This document shows positions 10,109-17,865 of a stretch of 64,000 nucleotides of DNA, piece after piece. The DNA comes from Rosettibacter firmus. GTDB lineage: Bacteria > Bacteroidota > Ignavibacteria > Ignavibacteriales > Melioribacteraceae. Location: contig NZ_JAYKGJ010000001.1 of the NCBI RefSeq assembly GCF_036860695.1, positions 1,178,001 through 1,242,000 on the forward strand, in the 5' to 3' direction. The notes beneath the pieces were generated by a model. That model was given only the letters and a program-made list of their open reading frames with translations. It did no database searches and was not told the origin of the DNA. Each line of letters begins with the position of its first letter. Position 1 is the first letter of the stretch. The position numbers and the translations under genes were made by a program.

Positions 10109-10130
10109 TAATTAAAAGTGCTGGAATAAA

Positions 10131-10481
10131 ATGATAACACCAGTAAAAATAAAATTACATCAACAAGATTATCTTGAAATAGAATGGAATAACGGTAAGA
10201 TCTATAAATATCCATTAAAATTTTTACGTGATGAATCACCAGATGCCGGTAATAAAGGAGAAACAATTTTATGGAAACATTATCCACCTCCATCTCGAGA
10301 ACCAGATAGACCCGGAAAATACGAAATCGAAAAAATTGAACTTGTTGGTAATTATGCAATTCAAATTACATGGAAAGATGGCCATAATTATGGAATTTAT
10401 TCGTGGGATTTACTTCTAAAGTATGGAGAATACCTTGAGGTTAGAGACAATCTACATCAAGATCTTGAACATCATCATTAG
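10131..10481 (+). CDS. DUF971 domain protein
   Basis: A 116-residue protein that is almost entirely one DUF971 domain, the fold also found at the N-terminus of gamma-butyrobetaine hydroxylases. Typical elements include YLEIEWNNG, the YPLKFLRDESPDA stretch, and IQITWKDGHNYGIYSWDLL. No signal or membrane segment is seen. Stand-alone members are linked in several bacteria to iron-sulfur or metal handling, but no reaction is established and none is claimed here. It sits 22 bp after the phosphorylase and is followed by a convergent-gene terminator hairpin. Confidence 0.88.
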   Translation: MITPVKIKLHQQDYLEIEWNNGKIYKYPLKFLRDESPDAGNKGETILWKHYPPPSREPDRPGKYEIEKIELVGNYAIQITWKDGHNYGIYSWDLLLKYGEYLEVRDNLHQDLEHHH

Positions 10482-10490
10482 AAAATAAAA

Positions 10491-10513
10491 AGCCTGAGTA
10501 ACAAACTCAGGCT
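10491..10513. terminator. Bidirectional hairpin terminator between convergent genes
   Basis: A perfect 9-bp stem AGCCTGAGT (10491-10499) / ACTCAGGCT (10505-10513) with a 5-base loop. Read on the minus strand it is followed by TTTTATTTTC, a good rho-independent tail for the TlpA-like gene. On the plus strand the tail is weaker (GATAATTAATT). It lies between the stops of the two convergent genes. Confidence 0.85.
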
Positions 10514-10522
10514 GATAATTAA

Positions 10523-11113
10523 TTATAAACCTAAAATTTTCTTTATGTGATTTTCATACGTAACTTTTGGAACTAAACCTTCGTAGCTTGCAACAATTTT
10601 TCCTTCTTTATCAATTACAAAAGTCGTTGGTATTGCTCTAATTCCACCATATTGCATATAAACATTTTGATTCCCATAAACAACAGGGTAATTAATACCT
10701 TTCTCTTTAATAAACGGAATAACTTCTGGTTTTGTATCAGTATCTACAGAAACTCCGATTATTTCAACTCCTTTTGAGCCATACTTTTTCTTTATATCAA
10801 TTAAATCAGGAATTCCTTTTCTACATGGTGGACACCAGGTAGCCCAGAAATCTATTATTACAACTTTACCTCTGTAATCGGATAATCTTAAAACTTTGCC
10901 ATCGGTAGTTGGTAAAGCAAAATCGGGAGCCAGTACACTATTTCTTTGAGCAGCAGGAACATAGTTTGGTGGATACGGTCCTCTCTCGGGTTCGTTACCA
11001 CTATTATTTACAACAAACAGTACAAGTATCAAACCAATAAAAAATCCAGTGTAAATCCAGCTACGTTGTTTTTTAGTTAAACCTTTTGGTGCGTTTATTT
11101 TTTGCTGTTTCAT
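10523..11113 (-). CDS. TlpA/ResA-like membrane-anchored thiol-disulfide oxidoreductase
   Basis: A 196-residue protein with one N-terminal membrane anchor (about residues 19-36) and a periplasmic thioredoxin fold. The redox motif is WCPPC (Cys94, Cys97) with the cis-proline segment AIPTTF later. TlpA/ResA proteins keep cysteines reduced outside the cytoplasm, for instance in apocytochrome c or copper-site maturation. The DFALPTTDGK / LSDYRGKVVIIDFWATWC arrangement is typical. It lies about 70 bp downstream of a run of other Cys-motif genes on the same strand, which suggests a thiol-redox group. The specific client is unknown. Confidence 0.92.
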   Translation of the reverse strand: MKQQKINAPKGLTKKQRSWIYTGFFIGLILVLFVVNNSGNEPERGPYPPNYVPAAQRNSVLAPDFALPTTDGKVLRLSDYRGKVVIIDFWATWCPPCRKGIPDLIDIKKKYGSKGVEIIGVSVDTDTKPEVIPFIKEKGINYPVVYGNQNVYMQYGGIRAIPTTFVIDKEGKIVASYEGLVPKVTYENHIKKILGL

Positions 11114-11181
11114 TTTTCACCCTGTTTTATTCTAATTATATAAATTTAAGCAACGCTCAGTTAAAAATTCATTATATATTA

Positions 11182-11412
11182 CTATTTCTTTTCCAGCAAA
11201 GATAAGAACATATTATTCAATTCTTCAACAAAGATATTTATCTCCTCATCAGAAAATCCTTTTTCTTTTGCAGCGGTTTCCAGAGTTCCCCATATTGGTT
11301 CGCCACATTGCAGGCATCTTATACCTTTTTCCATTAAATAAGTTACAGATGCTGGAAAAAGTTCTACTAAATCTTCGATATAAATTTCTTTAGTTATTTT
11401 TTGATTGTTCAT
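11182..11412 (-). CDS. DUF1858 small redox protein
   Basis: A 76-residue protein matching the DUF1858 (hybrid-cluster-protein-associated redox disulfide) pattern: ITKEIYIEDLVELFP, then a CxxC (Cys33, Cys36), then ETAAKEKGFSDEEI. Members are small cytosolic proteins with a presumed redox-active or metal-binding Cys pair; no enzymatic activity is established. Its start lies inside the end of the next upstream gene (about 23-bp overlap), so translation is probably coupled. Confidence 0.85.
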   Translation of the reverse strand: MNNQKITKEIYIEDLVELFPASVTYLMEKGIRCLQCGEPIWGTLETAAKEKGFSDEEINIFVEELNNMFLSLLEKK

Positions 11413-11599
11413 TGTCTTTCTTTTTGTTTGGTAATATCCAGATTAATCCAATTAATGCTCCATATAAAGTTGATATATATGGATTTCCACTTATTGGGCA
11501 TGCACCATTATAACATCCAATAAAATAATAATAAGCATAACCAAGCAGAGCACCAATTAATACTGGCAAAGATTTTTTTATAATTGTTTTTTTATTCAT
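11390..11599 (-). CDS. Small DUF6132-like membrane protein
   Basis: A 69-residue protein with two hydrophobic segments (about 11-28 and 44-56) separated by a loop reading GCYNGACPISGNPYIS, a conserved pattern of the DUF6132 family. The two loop cysteines are placed as in relatives. The function is unknown. It overlaps the DUF1858 gene downstream and abuts the two-CxxC oxidoreductase upstream (1-base overlap at 11599), so the three form one translationally coupled unit. A role in moving sulfur, thiols or electrons across the membrane is only a contextual guess. Confidence 0.8.
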   Translation of the reverse strand: MNKKTIIKKSLPVLIGALLGYAYYYFIGCYNGACPISGNPYISTLYGALIGLIWILPNKKKDNEQSKNN

Positions 11600-12255
11600 T
11601 ATACACTGACAATATTTAATGCTTCTTTAACTTTATCAAGAACCATATATTCTGGAGCTGCTCCTTCGATAAATGTGTTTTCGTTAATAACAGTTCTTGG
11701 AACACCACGAACATTATACTTATATGAAAGATGTGGAAATTCTGTTGCTTCAATCATATCACTTTTAATTTTATCATTCAAATAAGCAAATTTATGAGCA
11801 GTTATTACAGCCTGTGGACAATATGGACAGGTTGGAGTTACAAATACCTGCATATGAACATCGGCATTAATTTTTTTAACTTCTTCTTCAAAATCTTTTG
11901 AAAATCCTGTGTTGCCAGTTCCAATTAATTTTATATCTTCAAGAAGAGAAGCAAATTCATAACCGCTTGGAATTCCATAAAATTTAATTCCATAGTCTTT
12001 ATCATTTTCATCGAGTAAAACTGTAGCTGGAATTTTATCAACACCATATTTAGCTGCTTCTTCTTTATCAATTACAAAATTTTTTACATCGAGCGAAAGT
12101 TTATCTGAAATTTCTACAAGTTCAGAAAGAATTGCTTTTGTTTCTCTGCAATACTGGCATTCAAGTTCTTGAGTAAAGTATACAAGCTTTACATTTTTAG
12201 TTAATACCGAAAGCACTTTTTTAAGTTCAGCTTTCAATTGTTCATCTATGTACAT
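11599..12255 (-). CDS. Protein disulfide oxidoreductase with two thioredoxin folds
   Basis: A 218-residue tandem thioredoxin/glutaredoxin-like protein. The first fold carries CQYC (Cys33, Cys36) with KIPATVLL as its cis-Pro segment; the second carries CPYC (Cys143, Cys146) with RGVPRTVI. This layout matches the PDO family, which is common in thermophiles and forms or isomerises disulfides in the cytosol. No signal peptide is visible. It heads the unit PDO-DUF6132-DUF1858 on the minus strand. The fold and motifs are clear; whether it acts as oxidase or reductase is not. Confidence 0.9.
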   Translation of the reverse strand: MYIDEQLKAELKKVLSVLTKNVKLVYFTQELECQYCRETKAILSELVEISDKLSLDVKNFVIDKEEAAKYGVDKIPATVLLDENDKDYGIKFYGIPSGYEFASLLEDIKLIGTGNTGFSKDFEEEVKKINADVHMQVFVTPTCPYCPQAVITAHKFAYLNDKIKSDMIEATEFPHLSYKYNVRGVPRTVINENTFIEGAAPEYMVLDKVKEALNIVSV

Positions 12256-12322
12256 TTTTACCTCTTAATTAAATTTTCAAACTATATGATGAAATAATAT
12301 CAAAAAGGGTTCAAATAAATTT

Positions 12323-12781
12323 TTACTTTTTGCCTTTTCCCCATTCAAGTACCTCAATTTTTACCTTTGCTAAACCAGCCTCTACAAAATCCAATGCTTT
12401 TGCAGCTGCAAGTGAAAGATCGATAATTCTATCATCATATTTAGGCATTCTATCATTTATTCTTAAAATCACTTTTTTATTATTTGAAAGATTTGTAACA
12501 CGAACAATAGTATTCATTGGATAAACAGGATGTGCTGCAGAAATTTTGTTCATATCATAAATTTCTCCACCATAAGTAATTCTACCATGATATTTATCTG
12601 CATAAAAAGATGCTATCCCATAAACAGTCTCGAGAGATGAATAATTTTCATAAGCTGAAAAATCTTCGGAATTTTTTAGTTCTTCGTTTTTGTAATTGTT
12701 TGATGTAAATCGTGGTACAGACGAACATCCAGTAAAGATTATTATAATGATTGTGATTATAAATAATCGTAATTTTATCAT
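12323..12781 (-). CDS. rlpA: RlpA-like septal ring lytic transglycosylase lipoprotein
   Basis: A 152-residue lipoprotein: a hydrophobic leader ends in a TGCSS lipobox, and a double-psi beta-barrel follows. RlpA motifs are visible: GIASFYADKYHGRITYGGEIYD, AAHPVYPMNT and RINDRMPKYDDRIIDLS, which contains the key Asp. RlpA proteins cleave or bind denuded peptidoglycan strands at the septum. There is no C-terminal SPOR domain, so this is the short form. It is divergent from the sensor kinase gene, with about 48 bp between starts. Confidence 0.92.
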   Translation of the reverse strand: MIKLRLFIITIIIIIFTGCSSVPRFTSNNYKNEELKNSEDFSAYENYSSLETVYGIASFYADKYHGRITYGGEIYDMNKISAAHPVYPMNTIVRVTNLSNNKKVILRINDRMPKYDDRIIDLSLAAAKALDFVEAGLAKVKIEVLEWGKGKK

Positions 12782-12829
12782 AAATCAATGAAATAAGTTT
12801 GTAAAAGATAATTAAAAATATTTATTGTT

Positions 12830-14947
12830 ATGAATTTTACAATGATAAACTTCTGGAATTATATATTTATTGCTGCAACGGCTGTTTCTGCACTCGGTCT
12901 TATTTTTATTATATATTCACGATCAACACATAATATTACTTCCAAATTATTTATTGTTACTTTAACACTGGTAATAGGTTATTTAATTTCTCATACAGTT
13001 CATTTTGTTTTGATGCCTTCTCATGATGTAACTTTATTTGATAAATCATGTCATTCTTTTCTTTTAATGATACTTTTATTAATAACTTTCTTAACCTTCA
13101 GTTTTCCTTATCCACAAAAAATTGGTATAATCAGTGGTTTGTCGATTATCATTCCTTCTATTATCATAATAATTCTCTTATGGAGCGAGAATTTAATTTA
13201 TGTATCTTATGCACACAAAGAACATTTTACTGCACATTTTACATCTCTTTATATTTTCTATGTAATCTGGTACTTATTACTCATCATCATAAATATCATT
13301 TTGCTTATAATAAAATATAAAAAATACAACGATACAGAAATTAAAAAACAATTACTTCTTTATTTGTTTGGATTAATAATAACAAATACTACTACTTTTG
13401 TCTTTGGTATTTTACTTCCCTGGATTCTTGGCTTTTACTATCTCGTAGAAATAAGTCCTCTTGCATTTTTAATTGGTTTTATATTTTTTACATCAATTGC
13501 AATTGGCAAATACAATTTACTCCCGGCAACTGCACAAAAAGTTAATGCTCTTAGTTTAAACAAAAAAATATTGTTTGCAGCTCTTGTTCTTATCCCAATT
13601 ATAATTTTATTAATATTAATTCCCTTAAGCAGAGTATTTTTCAGGATTGATACTTATCATAGTCTCATAAATTTTTTTGTGAACAGCATTTTTATAGGTC
13701 TGGCAGTAAGTTTAATTTTATCGTTTATTGTTTCAAGAATAATAACACATCCAATCTCATTGTTAAAAGAAAAAGTATTACAGATTGAAAGTGGTAATTA
13801 TGATGTAAAGGTTGAAATAAACTCTGCAGATGAAATTGGAGAATTAGCAAATGCTTTCAACAAAATGGCAAATACACTAAATAAACATCGAAATGAATTA
13901 ATCCAGCGGGAAGAAAGAATCTTAGTACTTTTGAATGCTTTCGAAAAATCTCCTGCTGCAATTGCAATCGTTGATAACAATTTTCAGCTAATAGAAGCAA
14001 ATGCAAAATTTTTTGATTTAACTGGAACACAAAAAAATATAAATCATAGCCAGAAAATTAATGAGCTTCAATTTCATAATAATCAGGAACTATTTGATCG
14101 AATTATAAACGAAGTAAATAATAAAGGCTTTTATTCAGGTGAATTGAAAGTAACAAATAAAGAAGGAAATAAAATTGATTTATTGCTTTCCATTACAAAA
14201 ATTCTATCTAATAATAACTCAAAAGGTTATTTATTTGTTGAAATAGATATAACAGAAAAAAAGAAAATGGAAGCAGAAATTTCGAGAGCTGAAAAGCTTT
14301 CTGTACTCGGAAAAATGTCTGCTATTCTTGCACACGAAATTAAAACTCCACTCACATCCATAAAAATGAATGTTGATATGCTCGCACAATCTTTACAATT
14401 AAATCAATACGATAAAGAGTCTTTTGAGATAATTAAAAAAGAAACGAACAGATTAACCAATCTTGTAAAAGAAGTATTGCAATTTTCACGAACATCGGAT
14501 CTAATGCTTTCAAAAATTAAACTTCATCATTTTATAGACGAAGTATTTCAACTTGCCAGAGCCAATGTTTCCAATAAACAAATTACTTTTACCAATAAAA
14601 CTGATGATATATACTTGAGAGTAGATCCAGATAAATTCAAGCAAGTTTTATTAAATTTAATCCAAAACTCTATTGATGCAATTGAAACACACGGAAAAAT
14701 TGAAATAAGCTCAATGCAAAATGAATCATCAGTTTCTATCTATTTTAAAGATGACGGAACTGGAATAAGTGAACCAGAAAAAATTTTTGATCCATTTTTC
14801 ACTACAAAAAGTTCTGGCACTGGACTTGGCTTATCTGTATCGCAAAGAATAATTGAACAGCACAAAGGTTCATTAAAATTAATTTCATCAAGAAAAGGGG
14901 AAACCATATTTGAGATTAATTTACCACTAAACGATTCACAGGATTAA
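12830..14947 (+). CDS. Membrane sensor histidine kinase, probably metal-responsive
   Basis: A 705-residue kinase. The first 300 residues contain about nine membrane segments, including a 7TM-type N-terminal sensor region with a His-rich stretch (HTVHF, PSHD, CHSF). A HAMP region (about 300-355), a PAS domain (about 365-480), a HisKA helix with the phosphoacceptor in LAHEIKTPLTS, and a HATPase with NLIQNSIDAIE, DDGTGI and GTGLGLS follow. It is followed after 2 bases by a sigma-54 response regulator, its obvious partner. Downstream lies a copper efflux operon with a sigma-54 promoter, so sensing of Cu/Ag or envelope stress is inferred. No canonical metal-sensing periplasmic domain is present. 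The start lacks a clear Shine-Dalgarno; an ATG 12 bases later is an alternative. Confidence 0.92.
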   Translation: MNFTMINFWNYIFIAATAVSALGLIFIIYSRSTHNITSKLFIVTLTLVIGYLISHTVHFVLMPSHDVTLFDKSCHSFLLMILLLITFLTFSFPYPQKIGIISGLSIIIPSIIIIILLWSENLIYVSYAHKEHFTAHFTSLYIFYVIWYLLLIIINIILLIIKYKKYNDTEIKKQLLLYLFGLIITNTTTFVFGILLPWILGFYYLVEISPLAFLIGFIFFTSIAIGKYNLLPATAQKVNALSLNKKILFAALVLIPIIILLILIPLSRVFFRIDTYHSLINFFVNSIFIGLAVSLILSFIVSRIITHPISLLKEKVLQIESGNYDVKVEINSADEIGELANAFNKMANTLNKHRNELIQREERILVLLNAFEKSPAAIAIVDNNFQLIEANAKFFDLTGTQKNINHSQKINELQFHNNQELFDRIINEVNNKGFYSGELKVTNKEGNKIDLLLSITKILSNNNSKGYLFVEIDITEKKKMEAEISRAEKLSVLGKMSAILAHEIKTPLTSIKMNVDMLAQSLQLNQYDKESFEIIKKETNRLTNLVKEVLQFSRTSDLMLSKIKLHHFIDEVFQLARANVSNKQITFTNKTDDIYLRVDPDKFKQVLLNLIQNSIDAIETHGKIEISSMQNESSVSIYFKDDGTGISEPEKIFDPFFTTKSSGTGLGLSVSQRIIEQHKGSLKLISSRKGETIFEINLPLNDSQD

Positions 14948-14949
14948 TT

Positions 14950-16293
14950 ATGAAAGAAAAAATATTAGTAATAGATGATGATGAATCTATACGTCAGACT
15001 TTAACAAACTTTTTAAAGAGACTTAACTATTCCGTCATTACTGCTGAGAATGGTAATGCTGGTTTTGAAATGCTCAAAAAATATTCGCCCGATCTCATCA
15101 TTTCAGATATCAGAATGCCTGGACTTTCAGGTTTAGAACTTTTAAAGAAAATAAAAGAAGTTGATATAAACTCAAAAGTAATTTTAATTACAGCACACGA
15201 TGATATTCAAACAACAATTGAATCGATACAGAATGGAGCTTATGATTATTTTGAAAAACCACTCGATGTAGAAAAACTAAAAATTGTTGTACAACGTGCT
15301 CTCGAATCAAAATCTTTGAGCGAAAGGATAGAATCTTTTGTAACCGAAGAAGCAGAAGAGTATCAAATTGAAAAAAAGATTATTGGAAAATCACCATTAA
15401 TGAAAGAAGTTTATAAAAAAATTGGACACGTTTCTAATAATCGTGTTACAGTATTCATCGTAGGTGAAAGTGGAACTGGAAAAGAACTTGTTGCAAAAAC
15501 AATTCATTACAGTGGAATAACAAAAAATCATCCTTTCGTTGCAGTAAATTGTTCTGCTATTTCAGAAACATTACTTGAAAGCGAACTCTTTGGTCACGAA
15601 AAAGGAGCTTTTACTGGAGCCGATAGACTAAAAAAAGGCAAATTCGAACTTGCTGGCGAAGGAACTATTTTTCTTGATGAAATTTCTGAAATGTCGCCCG
15701 ACTTACAAGCCAAACTTCTCCGTGTTCTTCAAGAAAGAGAATTTGAACGAGTAGGTGGAGAATATAGCATTCCAATGAAGGCACGAATTATTACTGCTAC
15801 TAACAAAAATATCGAACTGCTTATTAATGAAGGTAAATTTAGAGAAGATTTATTTTTTAGATTAAACGTTGTTACAATAAAACTACCACCATTAAGAGAA
15901 AGAAAAGAAGACATCCCTTTGCTTGTTAATTACTTCTTAAATAGAATTAACAAAGAACTTCACAAAAATGTAACAAAAGTTCCAGACGAAGTAATGAAAA
16001 TGTTAATCGATTATGATTGGATTGGTAATGTTCGTGAACTTGAAAACGTATTAACACAGGCAGTAGTTCTTTCAACAGATAATGTACTCCATCCAGAAAA
16101 TATTTTATTAAAATATCCTGTTAATAAAAAAGAAGAACATTTACTATCTCTTCAGGAAGTTGAAAAAAAACATATTAAATTGGTACTTGAACATACAAAC
16201 TGGAATAAACCAGAAGCAGCAAAAATACTTGGTATTTCTCTTCCTACACTTTATGCTAAAATTGAACACTACAATCTTTCCAGAGAAAAATAA
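14950..16293 (+). CDS. Sigma-54-dependent response regulator (NtrC/ZraR class)
   Basis: A 447-residue activator: a receiver domain with phosphoacceptor Asp53 in ISDIRMPG, an AAA+ domain with Walker A GESGTGKE, the sigma-54 contact loop GAFTGA and Walker B IFLDEI, then a Fis-type helix-turn-helix ([21 protein letters not shown]). It opens promoter complexes for RpoN polymerase when phosphorylated by the adjacent kinase. The intergenic region directly after it carries a near-consensus -24/-12 element and inverted repeats suited to be its binding sites. Control of the downstream copper efflux operon is therefore likely. Confidence 0.95.
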   Translation: MKEKILVIDDDESIRQTLTNFLKRLNYSVITAENGNAGFEMLKKYSPDLIISDIRMPGLSGLELLKKIKEVDINSKVILITAHDDIQTTIESIQNGAYDYFEKPLDVEKLKIVVQRALESKSLSERIESFVTEEAEEYQIEKKIIGKSPLMKEVYKKIGHVSNNRVTVFIVGESGTGKELVAKTIHYSGITKNHPFVAVNCSAISETLLESELFGHEKGAFTGADRLKKGKFELAGEGTIFLDEISEMSPDLQAKLLRVLQEREFERVGGEYSIPMKARIITATNKNIELLINEGKFREDLFFRLNVVTIKLPPLRERKEDIPLLVNYFLNRINKELHKNVTKVPDEVMKMLIDYDWIGNVRELENVLTQAVVLSTDNVLHPENILLKYPVNKKEEHLLSLQEVEKKHIKLVLEHTNWNKPEAAKILGISLPTLYAKIEHYNLSREK

Positions 16294-16340
16294 TTTAATT
16301 CAAAAACTCATTTTTCTGAATTCCAATACTGTACACAAGG

Positions 16341-16378
16341 TTTTAAGATTTTTAAAAATATCTTAAAAAATCTTAAAA
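16341..16378 (+). promoter_or_regulatory. Candidate upstream activator sites for the copper operon
   Basis: TTTTAAGAT (16341-16349) and ATCTTAAAA (16360-16368) form a perfect 9-bp inverted repeat with a 10-base spacer. A further copy of ATCTTAAAA follows at 16370-16378. The block sits about 50-90 bases before the -24 element, a normal distance for NtrC-type enhancer sites. The AT-rich background lowers certainty. Confidence 0.55.
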
Positions 16379-16427
16379 ATATTCTTCAACAAGAGTTCTT
16401 TTTCAATTAAAAAATAGTAATTTCTCA

Positions 16428-16443
16428 TGGCATATTACTTGCA
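16428..16443 (+). promoter_or_regulatory. Sigma-54 (-24/-12) promoter of the copper efflux operon
   Basis: TGGCAT-N5-TTGCA at 16428-16443 matches the RpoN consensus TGGCAC-N5-TTGCW with one change and exact spacing. It follows a sigma-54 response regulator gene and precedes the efflux genes. The predicted RNA start is near 16453-16455. Confidence 0.85.
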
Positions 16444-16455
16444 AATACTCCTATC

Positions 16456-16563
16456 ATGAGAAACGAATTATTATATAGTGCTTGTCTTATAATTTATTTA
16501 CTTATCGTAACTGGTATAATTTTTATACTAATACGAATAACAAAAAAATCAAAGTTGAAATAA
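16456..16563 (+). CDS. Possible 35-residue single-span membrane microprotein
   Basis: A short frame of 35 codons: a polar start (MRNELL), one hydrophobic segment of about 20 residues and a basic tail ending KKSKLK, the profile of a small inner-membrane protein. It starts within a few bases of the predicted sigma-54 RNA start, so it would be leaderless or nearly so. No Shine-Dalgarno is visible. It ends 10 bases before the CusC gene. RND metal-efflux systems sometimes have small membrane partners, but no homology is recognised; it could be chance. Confidence 0.4.
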   Translation: MRNELLYSACLIIYLLIVTGIIFILIRITKKSKLK

Positions 16564-16573
16564 AGGTAGATTT

Positions 16574-17845
16574 ATGAAAAATGCTGTAATAACAATTCTA
16601 ATTTTAATAGCTTTTCATTCTCTTCATGCTCAAACCACAAATACATATCTCGATTCGCTTATATCAGAAGCATTATTAAATAATCCACAATTAAAAGCGG
16701 CAAGATTTAAGTATTTAAGTGAAGAGAAAAAAATCAAACAGGTAACTTCCTGGGAAGCTCCACAAATTGGAATAGAATTTTTCCAGATTCCAACTACTTC
16801 ATTCCCCAATCCACTAAAAAATAATATGGAAATGGATTATTACATTCAGCAAATGATTCCATTTCCTGGAAAATTAAAAGCGATGGGATTATCAGCTGCA
16901 AATAATGCAAAGATGAGAGAAGAACAATTTAATGCATTAAAGAACAAAATTATTAGAGATTTAAAAAGTACATTTTATGAACTTTATTTTGTTCAACGAA
17001 AAATTGAAATAAATAAAGAAAATCAAGAACTATTAAAACAATTTATCGAGATAGCAAAAAAACAATATGAAGTTGGAATGGGAAAACAGCCAGATATTAT
17101 ACGAGCACAAACTGAGCTTTCATCTTTAATAAATGATGAAATAAATCTTTACAAAGAAAAAAGAGATGTTGAAACAATGCTTAACACAATTTTAAATCGT
17201 CCCCCTTATCAACCATTTAATAAAATAGAAAAAATATATGAAGAAATTCCTGAATATAATTACCAGCAATTACTTTCACTTGCATTATCAACCAGACCCG
17301 AATTACAGGAAATGAATTATAACATCGAAATGTATAAAAGCGAATTAAAAGCATCCAAACTTGAATTCTATCCAGATATAATGGCAAGAGTAATGTATAA
17401 AAATATGATAGATACAAAAAATGATTTCTGGTCTGCAATGGTTGGTGTAAATATTCCCATAGCATTCTGGTCGAAAGATAAATATGGTGGTAAAGTTGAA
17501 GAAAATGAGTTGAATATTAAAACAGCAGAAGAACAATATAATTCAATGAAAAACATGATTTCATACGAAGTACAAAATGCAGTTGTAAAATTAGAAACAA
17601 ACAGAAATTTATATGAATTAAATAAAAACACAGTTGTACCACAGGCTGAACAAACACTTCAATCTACATTAGCAGCATATAAAACTGGGAAAACAGAATT
17701 TTTAATGTTAATAGATGCTTATAGAATGCTTTTTATGGCAAAATTAGATTTATATATGAGTGAAATGAATCTAATGCAGGCGGTATCACAGCTTGAACAG
17801 GCTGTTGGTTTACCACTAAATAAAATTAAAGAAAGTTTAGAATAG
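16574..17845 (+). CDS. cusC: TolC-family outer membrane efflux protein (CusC/CzcC type)
   Basis: A 423-residue outer membrane channel protein with a signal peptide (ending near AQTTNTYL) and two long alpha-helical repeats of the OEP family, as in CzcC and CusC. It would form the outer tunnel of a tripartite metal pump with the adaptor and RND pump encoded next. Sequences such as NPQLKAARFKYLSEEKK and a second helical hairpin (SELKASKLEFYPDIMAR) support this. An AAAGGT ribosome site lies before the ATG. The metal assignment comes from the neighbours. Confidence 0.92.
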   Translation: MKNAVITILILIAFHSLHAQTTNTYLDSLISEALLNNPQLKAARFKYLSEEKKIKQVTSWEAPQIGIEFFQIPTTSFPNPLKNNMEMDYYIQQMIPFPGKLKAMGLSAANNAKMREEQFNALKNKIIRDLKSTFYELYFVQRKIEINKENQELLKQFIEIAKKQYEVGMGKQPDIIRAQTELSSLINDEINLYKEKRDVETMLNTILNRPPYQPFNKIEKIYEEIPEYNYQQLLSLALSTRPELQEMNYNIEMYKSELKASKLEFYPDIMARVMYKNMIDTKNDFWSAMVGVNIPIAFWSKDKYGGKVEENELNIKTAEEQYNSMKNMISYEVQNAVVKLETNRNLYELNKNTVVPQAEQTLQSTLAAYKTGKTEFLMLIDAYRMLFMAKLDLYMSEMNLMQAVSQLEQAVGLPLNKIKESLE

Positions 17846-17865
17846 TAAATAAGGGAGAAACCTTG

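Noticed and set aside
10105-10359. Open frame on the minus strand across the DUF971 gene
   Set aside because: The plus-strand DUF971 protein is clearly conserved; the opposite frame has no signal.
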